Assembly (NCBI GenBank): GCA_000827325.1
Contig: KN832879.1
Span: forward strand, 1,240,001 to 1,304,000
DNA from: Oidiodendron maius Zn
Lineage: Eukaryota; Ascomycota; Leotiomycetes; Myxotrichaceae
DNA: 64,000 nucleotides
Reading direction: 5' to 3'
Shown: positions 11,230 to 22,444 of the stretch, piece after piece
Layout: each line of letters begins with the position of its first letter
Position numbering within the stretch: the first letter of the stretch is position 1
Notes under the pieces: model-generated
Database searches by the model: none
The model's input: only the letters and a program-made list of their open reading frames with translations
What the model was told of the DNA's origin: nothing
Translations under genes and position numbers: made by a program

Positions 11230-12120
11230 GGTTTTCTACACCCCTTCCCATGAGCGGAAGGATAGCGTGAGCCACCGCACCGACAAAATTTGTATGGAAG
11301 AAGGTCGATTTGTGGGGGAAGCGCACTGACGCGCACTATCCTTCCGTTCATGGGAAGGGTAGCAAACTAAGGTTTAAGCGAAGATGCGAAGACCGTATGA
11401 GCGACAGACAGAGAGCCTCATACTTGGTCATGTGCCCACACCCAAGCCAACGCCTCTACCGGCCCCCAGATTTCCCGTTCCAGAGCCAGCAATGAGCCTA
11501 GCTCTAGTCTTCTGAGCAATGACAGCTAAGGAGGCAGCGCTGGAAGCCTATTCCTATTCCTAAATAACCATGATGAAGATAATGGCGACGATGGCGCCCA
11601 TACTCAAGGGACAGTGGAGGAGCTGCTCCATTCCCCAAGACAATCCATCTCTCCTTTTGAAAGAGTAGAGGGAGAAAGACCATTTTAAGGGGCGTGCAAA
11701 AGAGTTGGTTATAATACTAAATTCATTTTTAATAGGAGCACCTTTCCCTTGATACAGAGGTTCAACCTCTGATATTTGTATGTAATCTCTGCATAGAAAA
11801 GGAGAGGATTGCCAACGCATGAAGTAGCAGGACTGTCAGGAAAATGCACTCAAAACTGTACTGAAAACCTCGCTACCCACTAAAAGGACGAACTACCCGA
11901 AAATGATTGTCGGAAACTGCGGCCTACACACACGTCATTTTTACCCTGCCCAGCGGACAAGAGGACGGCAGGGAAACCTTCCAGCCATGCGGTTGCGTCA
12001 CATCCACGTCCAGCCCTCGTTTGCTTCGAGTCGTTTTAATAAGTGGGCACTTGGACACTCACGCGGTTTTTACTCTCAGATCGCAGCGCATGCACTAGAA
12101 ATTCATCGTGCAGGCCCAAC
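11230..12120. other. Intergenic spacer upstream of the alkylsulfatase gene
   Basis: No supported gene. A minus open frame at 11560-11820 has no recognisable domain and was not accepted. The last 100 bp presumably carry the promoter of the next gene. Confidence 0.4.
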
Positions 12121-13950
12121 ATGTCCGCTCTCACTACTCCATCCTTTGACGATACGGCTGACTTCGAAGATGCCAATCGAGGATTTATCGCCGCTCTCAA
12201 GCCCTGCATAATCAAGAACGAAGAGGGTCGTATTATCTGGAATAATGAGGAATACAACTTCCTCGAAAACCCGTGCCCGCCTACGGTAATCCCGAGCCTG
12301 TGGCGTCAAGCGCAGCTGTGTGCAAAACAGGGCCTCTTCCAAGTCACCGAAGGGATTTATCAAATTCGTGGATTCGATCTGTCTAACATGACGATCATAG
12401 AGGGAAACAAGGGCGTCATTGTCATCGATCCTCTGATTTCCGTGGAATGTGCCGCCGCTGCCCTGAAACTGTACCGCGAGAACCGTGGCGATCGACCCGT
12501 GACCGGGTTGCTTTATACACACTCGCACGGAGACCATTTCGGAGGATCTCGAGGCGTACTACCAGATGCAAACAAAAAGGTCCCCGTTATCGCCCCCGCA
12601 GGATTTATGGAACACGCTGTTGGCGAGAATGTCTTCGTCGGTAATGCTATGGCTCGTCGTGCTATCTATATGTATGGCGACAGACTTAAGAAAGGACCTG
12701 GGGGCCAGATTTCTACTGGACTTGGGAGCACTATATCTACAGGCACGACAACGCTGATTCCACCAACTCTGGACATTGTCAAGACGGGCCAGGAAGAGGT
12801 CGTGGATGGCGTGCGGTTAATATTTCAGATGACGCCCGGAACAGAGGCGCCTTCAGAATTAAATTTCTTCATTCCCGACCGTCATGCTTTATGTATGGCT
12901 GAAAATGCCACACACAACTTGCACAATATCGTGACTCTACGAGGCGCATTGGTCCGAGATGCTCAGGCCTGGTCGAGCTACCTCGACGAGTCCATTGTCC
13001 TCTTTGCCCACCAGGCAGATGTCTCATTCGCCTCGCACCACTGGCCAACTTGGGGCCGCGAGGCAATCACTCGTTACCTTTCGGAGCAGAGAGATCTCTA
13101 TGCCTACTTACATGATCAGACACTGCGTATGATGAGCCAAGGACTGACGGGGATCGAGATTGCTGAGTCCTTTGTCCTTCCTCAAGCACTGCAGAAGGCG
13201 TGGCACGCACAAGGCTATTACGGGTCCGTAAGCCACAATGTGAAAGCCATCTATCAACGATATATGGGATGGTATGATGGCAATCCAGCGCACTTGTGGG
13301 AGCATCCACCTGCAGAAGCCGGCCGGCGATATGTATCTTGTATGGGAGGTGTAGAAGTCGTGGTTCGCAAGGCTCAAGAGTACGTCGGGAAAGGAGATCT
13401 CCGATTTACAGCAACTCTGCTCAGCCACGCCGTTTTTGCAGATCCGAGGCATGAAGGGGCAAAAGAGGCATTAGCGTCGGTATTTGAGAAGCTGGGATAC
13501 GGTGCTGAGAACGGGCCATGGCGGAACTGCTATCTTACTGGGGCGGATGAACTTCGCGGCGCGATCTATCCAGTGTCGTTCAACACTGGCAATGCGGGAA
13601 TGACAGCGGCATTGTCAGTCGACCAGATCCTGATCTCTCTCGCGATCCGGATTGACGGCCCTCGTGCTCAGGCAGAGTCCTTTATAATCGATCTTCATAT
13701 CACAGATCTGAAGCAACATCGCCGGCTCATTATGAGCAATGGTGCTCTCATTCACAGACATCTTTCAAAAGGCGATGACGGTGCGGGCCTCTCATGCACG
13801 CTCACGAAACTGCAGTTTTTAAGCATCCTTGCTGCAAAGGGCCCGCTAGAAGGCCATGGGCTGCAATTTGTCGGTGATAAAGGATTGCTGGAGAAACTCA
13901 TGTCTCTAGTGACAGACCCAGATCCGTCATTTCGCATAGTTACCCCTTAA
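12121..13950 (+). CDS. Alkylsulfatase, metallo-beta-lactamase fold (SdsA1/BDS1-like), 609 aa
   Basis: Hydrolyses alkyl sulfate esters such as SDS to alcohol and sulfate, allowing use as sulfur or carbon source. A single exon. The hallmark zinc site THSHGDHFGG lies at about residues 136-145. Further family motifs are ATHNLHN (related enzymes have a similar HN block) and SHHWPTWG. A dimerisation segment follows, and a C-terminal SCP2-like domain (from about residue 490). Length fits yeast BDS1 and bacterial SdsA1 minus a signal peptide; no signal peptide is visible, so a cytosolic enzyme is likely. The open frame extends to 12043, but MSALTTPSF at 12121 was chosen because the extra residues lack family character. 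Such genes are often acquired from bacteria, which fits the lack of introns (inference). Confidence 0.92.
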   Translation: MSALTTPSFDDTADFEDANRGFIAALKPCIIKNEEGRIIWNNEEYNFLENPCPPTVIPSLWRQAQLCAKQGLFQVTEGIYQIRGFDLSNMTIIEGNKGVIVIDPLISVECAAAALKLYRENRGDRPVTGLLYTHSHGDHFGGSRGVLPDANKKVPVIAPAGFMEHAVGENVFVGNAMARRAIYMYGDRLKKGPGGQISTGLGSTISTGTTTLIPPTLDIVKTGQEEVVDGVRLIFQMTPGTEAPSELNFFIPDRHALCMAENATHNLHNIVTLRGALVRDAQAWSSYLDESIVLFAHQADVSFASHHWPTWGREAITRYLSEQRDLYAYLHDQTLRMMSQGLTGIEIAESFVLPQALQKAWHAQGYYGSVSHNVKAIYQRYMGWYDGNPAHLWEHPPAEAGRRYVSCMGGVEVVVRKAQEYVGKGDLRFTATLLSHAVFADPRHEGAKEALASVFEKLGYGAENGPWRNCYLTGADELRGAIYPVSFNTGNAGMTAALSVDQILISLAIRIDGPRAQAESFIIDLHITDLKQHRRLIMSNGALIHRHLSKGDDGAGLSCTLTKLQFLSILAAKGPLEGHGLQFVGDKGLLEKLMSLVTDPDPSFRIVTP

Positions 13951-14370
13951 TTCTAGGTGTCGTGAAATATATCTATGTAGTTCAATTATTGTAAGTCCCG
14001 CCACTATACCAAATTTATGCCTCATTAGCCCGATATTTAGTCCTGCCCAAGCCATAGAGGGCGTAGATGCATCTTGCAACTTCGTGAGATCGGTGTGCCG
14101 TGTCTGATGGCGCTCAGGGCGATCAGCGAATGTCCCTTGGCGTCATCCCTGCTTGTTAATGCATTGGTCGCCCCCTCCCTCCCCCCCCCTCCCCCCAAAA
14201 AGTATAATCTCACTCTCTCCCATTCATATTTGCTTGATAATTTCGCTGTCACCGCCTCTGATTAGCATTTTGTCTGCCCCATGCCCAACCAATCGCCCAC
14301 TTAGTTATCTACTGTTTGCTTTTGCTAGCTTGTTTTATTTGCAATATAGCTACCTCACCAACCTTGGCAT
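13951..14370. other. Intergenic, C-rich tract
   Basis: No gene. Contains a pyrimidine tract around 14170-14195 (ccctccctccccccccct) before the C2H2 fragment. Confidence 0.5.
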
Positions 14371-14618
14371 GTCTCAGAAATCCTCGTAAGATTGTTTTTT
14401 ATATGAACGCTAACAGGGCGCGCAGTAACCCAAATTCTTCAAATTGTTCAAATGTTTACTCTTATGGATCTATGCATATATGCGAGATACTCTCGCAATG
14501 GGCTGGCGCCAGTCACTGCCCGTGGCCAAAATGCATCTCGAAGGCCACATTCAAAAGCCCAAGCGCCATGAAGACTCATCTTACCAACATTCATGTCACA
14601 CCTCTTGTCTGCACATAG
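14371..14618 (+). pseudogene. C2H2 zinc-finger protein, truncated 5' fragment
   Basis: A probable start (ATGTCTCAGAAATCCTC) is followed by a short intron (gtaaga...aacag). The exon then reads SNPNSSNCSNVYSYGS and a C2H2-type finger, CPWPKC..KATFKSPSAMKTHLTNIH, then VTPLVCT and a stop. Family members continue after VTPLVC with more fingers; here the gene ends abruptly at about 14618, exactly where sequence of an unrelated HET relic begins on the other strand. Probably a rearrangement breakpoint. Confidence 0.6.
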
Positions 14619-14629
14619 CCTCAATGCTC

Positions 14630-15312
14630 TCATAGCAGGCCTTTTGGGAAGCATTATGAGCTCGATCGGCATTTCGCCACTGCTCACTTCGACATACGGA
14701 ACCACAAATGTCCTGTTGGCACGTGTGATGCAAACGTTACCGGCGAGACAATCTGGGATCCCGTACAGGATAAAAGCATCCCAAGGGGCTGCGATGGTCC
14801 GCTTAGCATGCCGGAATATGGTAGGAATAACGCCCACAACGTCGATGACTTCTTTTCCGTTACTCTGATCGACGGTCAAAGTGTCCATCCAGAATGCGAC
14901 TTGCCCAACAATAGCTGGCAAATCATTTTCGATGAAGTTAGTATTCCCTTGGGATGCTTTTATCCAGTATGGGATCCCAGGGATGTCTCGCCAGATCCAA
15001 TCGCCCCAAACGTGAGAGAAGGCAAGATATTCAGGGCTGTCAGTTCTTGCTTCCAATAGTATTAACTTTCCGTTTTCGAACCGAGCAAATTTGACGAGTG
15101 GTGCAGCAGCCTCTTTTGGGACAGTAACATTATTTGCCCAGGATGCTTCATTTTCTGGTCCTTGTAGTTCAACAGGGATGGGCGGCAGGATGGCTATGGA
15201 GATAGGATATGACTTGGAACGACTGAGTAGTAGACGTGCTGTTTGCCAAACCGTCTCAAATAAGTTTAATTGTAATAGCTCTAGTTTCGCACGATTTGTG
15301 GGCCAGCTTTAA
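14630..15312 (-). pseudogene. Second HET-like protein relic
   Basis: Read on the minus strand from about 15312, one open frame gives KLELLQLNLFETVWQTARLL, then VKFARFENGKL, SPEYLAFSHVWGDWIW and FWMDTLTVDQ followed by IPTIFRHAKRTIA. These match the HET-like family with the motif order SHVWG...FWMDTLTV...IP.IF. The 5' exon(s) could not be found, and after about residue 180 family character is lost where the C2H2 fragment begins on the opposite strand. A truncated gene rather than a working one, though an unspliced 5' exon could exist. Confidence 0.6.
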
Positions 15313-15781
15313 AAAGATATAGAGTTCTGTCTGAAGCTGGTTTCGCATGCTACTGTCATGCGCCATGCTGTTAGGTAGAATAAGGGCATTGTCCGATTTC
15401 GGTAATTATAATTTGTCTCTATGTCTTGCTATCTGCGCAGGTCTTGTTAATCTGACGAAATATTGTGCTTTGCAATCAATTAAATTTCATTTTCCCGATT
15501 AGTTAATTATGCGAAAGGGAGGTTTGTAAAACTCTTAATGCATATTTTTAGTCTGTTACTATTCGACCATTTTGTGTTATTACTAATTCATTAATATCTT
15601 AGATCAGCAAAGTTTATTCTATTCGCCTGAGTTGCAGTCTCTCTTCGTTAATTAATGTGGACTGGAAAATTAATCTTGCCACCACCTAACAATATATGAA
15701 TCTAAATGCCTGCAGAAGGATTTCTGTCGTCAGCTTCTTCGCCGGAAATCTACAGCCAAGCGCATACTCGACCACTAAAAT
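15313..15781. other. AT-rich intergenic region
   Basis: AT-rich, no gene; contains the upstream region of the NmrA-like gene. Confidence 0.5.
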
Positions 15782-16830
15782 ATGATTGTTCTAACTGGTA
15801 AGAGAATGTCATTCTATTAAATTCGAAGTAAGGGCTGCTAATAAATCATTCAGGTACTTCCGGTGGCCTCGCCAGTGTGGTCCTCGATACCATTCTTGAT
15901 CAGAATCTCATTCCCGCCTCCTCTATCCGCATCTCGAGCTCGAGTAGCCGCACAACTTCGACTAACGCAAAGGCTGCTGGAATTGAAGTCCGACATGGTG
16001 ACATGGCAAAACCTGAGACGCTTGTGCAATCATTTGCTGGTGCCGACGCGGTGTTCCTTGTGTCATATCCCTCGGTGGGAGAAGAAAGATTCAAACTCCA
16101 TAAGAATGCCATCGATGCTGCAAAGAAGGCGGGAGTCGAACATATAATTTACACCTCCTTAACCTTTGGTGGTGTGGACGGCGAGCATTCCACGGCAGGG
16201 GTGATGAACGCGCATATCCAGACCGTTCAATATCTGAAGGCATCCGGCATATCTTGGACTATTGTGCGTGAAGCAACATATGCACACTTGTGGAATAACT
16301 TCGCAGGATTTCTGAAATTAGATAAGACCGGCGATTGTGATGTTGTCGTCTCCCATGATGGCCTGAACAGCTGGGCAAGCCGACAGGATTTAGGCGAAGC
16401 AACCGCCAAGATTGTGGCTCGTTGGGTACGTGGTGCTGATAAACCCATCCGCGAGTAAAAGATTGATACTCACGTAGTGCAGCAAGATTACGTGGGCAAG
16501 ACAATTAGTTTAACTGGTCCCAGACTCCTCACTGTCGAGGATATTGTGAAGACTTATGCCAAGCATACTGGACGTCGTGTGAACTTTCGTGTTGTTGGTC
16601 CAGCTGCAGCAATCGAATACCACAAGCAGCATAAGACATTGCCTCCCGAGCAAGAAGACTTCCTTTCTAACTGGGCTTCCTGGCACGTTTCATTGGCAAA
16701 TGGTGAAGCTGCCTATCTTGACCCAGCACTGGAACAGCTGCTTGGGCGCAAGCCGAAGGATATTGAAGACATGGCAGATATCCTATTCAAGGCGGAGACA
16801 AACATCCTTGACACCAAAGACTTGATATAG
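15782..16830 (+). CDS. NmrA/HSCARG-like NAD(P)-binding protein, 311 aa
   Basis: An atypical short-chain reductase of the NmrA / NAD(P)H:quinone oxidoreductase type 2-like group. Exons 15782-15797, 15854-16425 and 16483-16830 give 312 codons. The first exon is only 16 nt, and the intron splits the dinucleotide-binding loop TGTSGG. Then follow IEVRHGDM, FLVSYPSVG, IIYTSLTFGG and the substrate-domain segment SLTGPRLLTVEDIVKTY, all family-like. Skipping the last splice would end the protein after RGADKPIRE, losing the C-terminal 116 residues. These proteins either reduce quinones or sense the NADPH/NADP ratio; which applies here cannot be read from sequence. Confidence 0.88.
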
Positions 16831-17236
16831 AGCCCCTCTAGATTGAGCTAGGATGGCTATGTATTGGCTTCCATTGATATTTTAATTCAATTCATGTCAA
16901 ATTCCTGTTTTCCCCTCCAGAAGTATAAAATGACTGCAGATGTAATTCCTAGCCCTTTCAGAACACTGAAACCATAGACCTAGCCAGCCGCTAGGCTTCA
17001 ACATGACGAAGCTAATCATGGCAAGCTTTATCAGTTAAAAATTTCGGTAATATCTCTGGAGACTTAAGATGCTTACGACAATATAAATGTATTGTGCTGC
17101 GCTATCGTATGCATAGGCGAAACCTTGCGCTAAATATATGCCATGGTCCATCATAAAGACCCCTTAAATAGAATGCCAAAATACAATGGATGAATGCACT
17201 GAGATGAGAGTATCTTCAAATTATATACAGTAAACA
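16831..17236. other. Convergent intergenic region
   Basis: Between the 3' ends of the NmrA-like and DUF3112 genes; no gene. Expected to hold both terminators. Confidence 0.5.
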
Positions 17237-18240
17237 CTAAGACTTCTCTTGCTCCGGCTCCTTAATTGATGTCTCGCCAAGAACAATGCTGGAGTAGTCG
17301 CCTGGCTTGCTGCTGCCATTAGGCACCCAGAACATTCGGTCGAATCGCGTAAAGAGAAACAAATACACTATAACTATCTCGAAACCAAATATAATCACAT
17401 AGAAAGCAGGTTTGGTATCGTACCATGCAGGATCTGATGCCGGCCGGGTCGCAGACCAGATCAGCCCGGTACGGAAGCCGGAAAGGAAATTGCAGAAGAA
17501 GACGGCCACTGCCAGGATTGTCAATTTAGAGCCCATACTGCCTGTTCCGAAGTTCTCGCTATCCAACGCGGGTGGGAGAATTAGAGATAATATGAGGAAT
17601 GTCAGACTCGTGATGTTGAAGATCATCATGTATAGGATTGCAGATCGTTGTATCCAAACTGCGTCGGTTCTGAGCTTCATATTGAGCGTGTAAAAGGTCA
17701 GGACAGTGAACGACACGGTCACTACGAGAGCAAAGAAGAGAAGGAAATATGCAGCTTTGATAGTCCGATTGAGATGCTTATTCCATCCCATCTTTGGCCG
17801 TCTTGCGCGGAACACACGCAAGGTTAGGAGCAGAAGGACGATATAGAGGATGAGAACGCCAGCATTCGTTAAAACTTGAGCGGCAATGGCAATGCGGACG
17901 TTGTTTGGCTGAGTCGTCCACACGATTCGTAGAACATTTGTTATTATTCGAGACATGCAGAGTCCAAACATGGCTACTGACATGATGAACTTGTGGCCCT
18001 TTCGTCGGTTGAGTTGGAAGATGGTCATGTTTCCGACGGCGCCAGCGAGATAGAGCGCAATAAGGACCGCACATACTGGTATGTCATGACGCACAGTGGG
18101 TTGTCCGCCAATAATTGCAACGCCGACAGGAAGGTATGGTGACTATAATAGAGTTAGCTGCTGTCTGCAGTCCGTGTTGTACCCGAAACCAATGAAATAT
18201 GGCAACTTACTCCACTGTTGATATTTGGCATTTCGGCCAT
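17237..18240 (-). CDS. DUF3112-type seven-span membrane protein, 311 aa
   Basis: Exons 18240-18211 and 18142-17237 (68-nt intron) give 312 codons. The start peptide MAEMPNINSG joins SPYLPVGVAIIGGQPT, the usual opening of this fungal family. About seven hydrophobic segments follow, including VCAVLIALYLAGAVGNMTIF and ILYIVLLLLTL, with the family signature FQLNRRKGHKF. The C-terminus is polar (SIKEPEQEKS). No enzymatic or transport function is established for the family. The gene is divergent from the Zn2Cys6 regulator. Confidence 0.8.
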
Positions 18241-18746
18241 GGCCAAATGTTGCCGCTGCTTGTTTCACCAAGGAGAGCGCTGTCGCACAGGACTTGGAAT
18301 TATGACACTCGCGATGCAGACGATGTAAAACTGTTGACCAAATTCGAGATAGACTGGTTGGTAGGATAGTGTCATCTATATCCTGTCTTGACGCATGTCG
18401 CTGGCAATTTAATTTTCCCTATTTCCCAGGACCAACAAAGTATACCGCTTTTCTGCTTGTTTATGCTGTGCGATTCCAAGTAGAAGACCAAATTAAAGGA
18501 GAGACATGCAATATATAAAATGACTCTCGGACGAGATATCGGACGTAGCCAGAGCGGAGGAGTCGATCCGTATTGGTCAACCGGCTGCCGCTGTGGGCCT
18601 AAGATCAGGTGATCCTTCAGCTTCGGCCTCCGTTTCGGGCTAAGACTTCGATCTTGAGCGCAACAGATACAAAACTCACACGTACGCATCTAAATGAAAA
18701 AAATAAGCCGAAACTAGTGCATGTATTCTCTCTGAGGTAAAGCCCG
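18241..18746. promoter_or_regulatory. Divergent promoter, DUF3112 gene / Zn2Cys6 gene
   Basis: 506 bp between start codons with no gene. A Zn2Cys6 factor often controls its divergent neighbour, but no convincing inverted CGG pair was located by eye. Confidence 0.45.
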
Positions 18747-20985
18747 ATGTCGCAAGAACCACCGGTAAAGAGCGTTCGCAAGGGGGCGAAGAGCTGCATC
18801 GAATGTAAGATGCCACAGCCCTGCCTACCACGAGGTGGGTTCTGACATGATGAATAGGTAGACACCACAAGGTTCGGTGCGTTTGGCTGGCCGAAGGGGC
18901 AGACTCTTGCCAGCGCTGTCTAGCTCATGGCCGGAAATGTGAGTCGCAGATTTACATGGTGCCGACTTCGACCACTGTTACCGCAACGTCACGCGCGCGA
19001 ATCACAAAGCTGGAGAGCGAGGTCTCCAGCCTTTGGAATGCCCTACACAATCTCGAGGTCAAGCTTGGGTGCTCACCTACAGAAACAGGGACTCATGCAC
19101 CGCCATCGTCAGGGCCAGGGAATGCTGCTGGTCTTCTCCCCAAGCCAAGCGATGCCGACAGCGACACGGACGCGTCTGATCTATCCCCCGTAAACCCGCC
19201 AAGCCACCTTCTTCAGCTATTCGACAATGGTCTCCTCGACTCGCATGAATCGAGTCTTGTCACATCGTTGCCCCATGTAAGCCGCCTACATAATGTACAG
19301 AGAAGCAACTCTTTACGAGAATTTCTGCCATCGAGGAGGGACATGTTCACCATTACAGCACACGCCACGTCATGGCTGTCGCTACACAATGCGCTATTTC
19401 CCATGGCCAACGTAACTAAGAGCAGCGACGAGATGCTTCTCCGGTATGACGCTCTGCAGGATCCGGATGCGGACCCCGTAGCAATTGCTGCACTTCTGCT
19501 CTGCATTGCCATAACCGTTCAACAATCGCCTGATGACACTGCGGGCCGAGTGGCACAAAGTATCAAGGATGCATCTGCATTTGTAAGAGATGTTTCTGAT
19601 ACCGTCGAGCGCACGATTATCTCTGACGATGCTCTTTCGGCGAGTATACCAGGTATAGAACTGACACTGCTGTTCATTAGACTGTAAAGACCCACTATAC
19701 CATTCTAGTGTATATATCGAGGACACGCTAACCACAGACATTATCTAGTCAACTAGGCAGAGGACGAGTTAAAAAAATGTGGCTACTTAAGAAAAGGATC
19801 ATTGCTTTGGCAGAGCTGGTTGGCCTACCACGCTCCTCGCTAGCGAATGCATCGCACCAAGAACCCCTGGACGGATCGCGGTCCCACCAAGACCAGTCCG
19901 GAACATCACCTGTACAACCTGAGCTTTGGAAGCGCAAAGCAGAATTGTGGGAGTCCATTTGCGCAGTCGATAGGATAACGTCAATGATGTGGTCGCTACC
20001 CCTTTCAACAAAAGACCACCCCCTCCCAAAGCTGCCAATCATCGGCCCCCAGGGTCAAGTCGATCCAAAAGGTTACCTGTATAGTCTCGTGGAAATTGCA
20101 GGTCGAGTAATTGAGCTGGATAGCATGTACTCCTGTAACAAACCCGTGATGGAACTCTTCAATGTAGTCATGGAAAATGACCGAGAGCTACGGACATTGT
20201 CTAGCCTTACTCCTAAAGATTGGCGGAAAATCCATTGGACCGAGCTGTCAATCGATGCAATCCTACAGTTCTGGCATCAGTATCTCACAGTAAGAACCCA
20301 CCTACAGCTTGCGCTCAAGCATTATGAGGGTCAAGAATTCGCATACAACTTCGTGACATGTTTAGATGCATGTCAAGATATGGCTAAACGATACACTACG
20401 ACCCGCCCAGTCCTCCCAGGAGGCTTCTTCGCAAACCGAGTGATTGACTTGCAGGCTTTCACAGCCGTTGTGTTTCTTTTGCTTGTGAGCTACCGCGCTA
20501 CTTACAATTCCGGCACCTCCCTGCTTCCAATTGACATCAGTGCCACAACAACTCTTGTTGATCAGGCTATTCAGATGATGGAGTTTGTGTCCAGCCAGCC
20601 AGGAGGGAATTTTGCTCGACAGGCAGCGGACGCCATCCGTTCATTGAATACTCTACTCCAGCAGCCACAGACATCTGAGATTCAAGATATAACCCTGAAT
20701 CTTGTTCTCGTTGGAAGGATCCGCGTGTCTCGGAAGTCTGTTATTCGCAAGATGGCAACGCAACTATACCCTCCTCCGGGCCAGCAACCACAGGAACCTA
20801 TGCAACCGGCAGTTTCCAATGATGATCCGGCCCCGGCCTCCCCGGATATGAGTTTTAGACTCACTGGGGCCGATATGATGGATTCATTGTCTTACTCGAT
20901 GGAGGTTCCAGAGAATCACCCGTTCTTAATGGATGAGGCTTTCGCGACGGAGCAGTGGCTCACGTGGACTGGATGGGACTCTTAA
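18747..20985 (+). CDS. Zn(II)2Cys6 transcription factor, 706 aa
   Basis: Exons 18747-18804, 18858-19683 and 19749-20985 give 707 codons. The binuclear zinc cluster appears only after splicing out 18805-18857: CIEC, RHHKVRC, then SCQRC and LAHGRKC, the CX2CX6C...CX2CX6C pattern, residues about 18-50. A coiled coil follows (ITKLESEVSSLWNAL). The middle region resembles the fungal-specific factor domain (IELTLLFIRLQLGRG..KKMWLLKKRIIALAELVGLP), and the C-terminus has a proline/acid-rich stretch near DDPAPASPD. A nuclear, DNA-binding activator or repressor. Targets are unknown; the neighbouring membrane protein, MFS exporter and reductases are candidates. Confidence 0.88.
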
Positions 20986-21543
20986 TCCGAAGGGGCTAGG
21001 TCCCGGATTCTGCCCTATGATTCTAGAGCCGGGTTGTGAATGGCGAAGATAGGGCAATATCGATGTAACCTTTGATCCCCACTGGGACCAAAGTAAATAC
21101 CAATTAAGACAATGCTATTCGGCAAGCCTCTGCAGCAGCACATGCAATCTTGTGCTGATACTCAACGCCATCCAAGTACACTGGATATATATTCAAGTGA
21201 ACATCGAGATTAAATAACAAGTCATTCCATCAAAACGTTGACGATATGGCAACGAGGCCATACAGCGAACTCTGTTAGCACTATCCGTGATCTCACTGAA
21301 CACATAATTTTTGGACTCGGGACAGAGTTTCCTTGGGCGCGTTTTGGGGGGGGGGAGTAGCTAGATTAACTTTGTTGATTCAGCCGTGCGAGATCTTCTA
21401 AAATCTAATTCCAGGGCTCACACCCCACGACTTACATTACCTTTATCGCGTGCCACTCATCAAACCGCCCAGTCATCGGTGTAAGGCTTATAACGTGGGA
21501 CAAAATCAGCTGGTCTCCCGAGCCTTTTGATAATCGCTGAACG
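20986..21543. other. Intergenic, with a G10 run
   Basis: No gene. Contains a poly-G tract near 21346-21356. Confidence 0.5.
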
Positions 21544-22238
21544 ATGGGTCTGCTTTACGGCTGTTTTGCGACAATTCTACTGTACCTAGAGCACGATGCA
21601 CCTGAATGTACCGGCACCTTCAGATTCGGAAGGGAAACTCTTTTTACGCAAATAAAGTGGACACCTTGCGGAATAATAGCGCCAGAGATAATTGCAACAA
21701 TTGCAATTACTGAGCAGTGGCAAGCAAGAAGGAAGATGAAAAAGGTACCTGTGAGAATTGATTTATGCGTTTGGGGAACAGGGTTTGTTGACCGATTTGG
21801 CAGGATACCTATTCTTCTAAAACCCATGCTTTCTTTGCACTTATGGAAGGGTATGGTGTCCAGGTGGGAAAATGGAGGGCTATTCTCTGCAGCAATTTGG
21901 CTGTGCATAATCGTACCTTTTGGAGCTCTGCATTTACTGGCATGGGATTTTGACTTTCCAACCGCTGTAGAACACACCCTATGGAGAGTGGCAAGCGTGG
22001 GTTGTGTCGCGTTTCCAATTATCGCAATGATAACTTAATGGGCTTGAGTGGTAATATTCATCATTACGACAGACCTTGGCTTAACTGGTTCTGGGTTGCA
22101 GTGGCCGCGTTGATCCCGCTTACCCTTTACGGTCTCGTTCGGATATTCCTATTTATTGAGGTATTCATAGGTCTCAGGTCTGTTCCGGTGGGACTCTACA
22201 AATCTGTGAATTGGTCATATTATATACCTAACATCTAA
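21544..22238 (+). pseudogene. Fragment of a fungal multispan membrane protein
   Basis: The first frame (21544-22038) includes WTPCGIIAPEIIATIAITEQ and ENGGLFSAAIWLCIIVPFGA, then LHLLAWDFDFPTAVEHTLWR. The theme continues in another frame (to 22238) with LYGLVRIFLFIEVFIGLRSV and NWSYYIPNI. Both parts fit one fungal membrane family whose members end with an FxxIExFIxLRxxP motif and a W..Y.P tail. The frame change near 22030 cannot be explained by an obvious intron, and the N-terminal half is missing. Treated as a relic; an undetected intron is the alternative. Confidence 0.55.
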
Positions 22239-22444
22239 AGCTTGGTATTGGTTGGTGACAAATGGTCGAGATCTGTGGACCAGATTCGGCTTAGTTCAGG
22301 GTTAAAATTGGGTAAATTTAGGTCAATGCCTGTGCGCTTCACTAATCAAGTACAGGGCGTTCGCCCATGTCAGCCACCCCATTATTTCCTCTCGATTTAA
22401 TAAAATCTAACATCTTGACAGTCTCTCAGTGGATCATTTCAACC

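Noticed and set aside
11560-11820. 86-aa minus-strand open frame with a hydrophobic end
   Set aside because: Only the last residues are hydrophobic; no homology-like features.
12043-12120. Upstream extension of the alkylsulfatase frame
   Set aside because: The 26 extra residues lack family similarity and resemble translated leader; MSALTTPSF at 12121 is the better start.
14448-14640. C-terminal part of the minus-strand frame after the HET-like segment
   Set aside because: It is antisense to the C2H2 exon and has no HET-family character; kept out of the HET relic.
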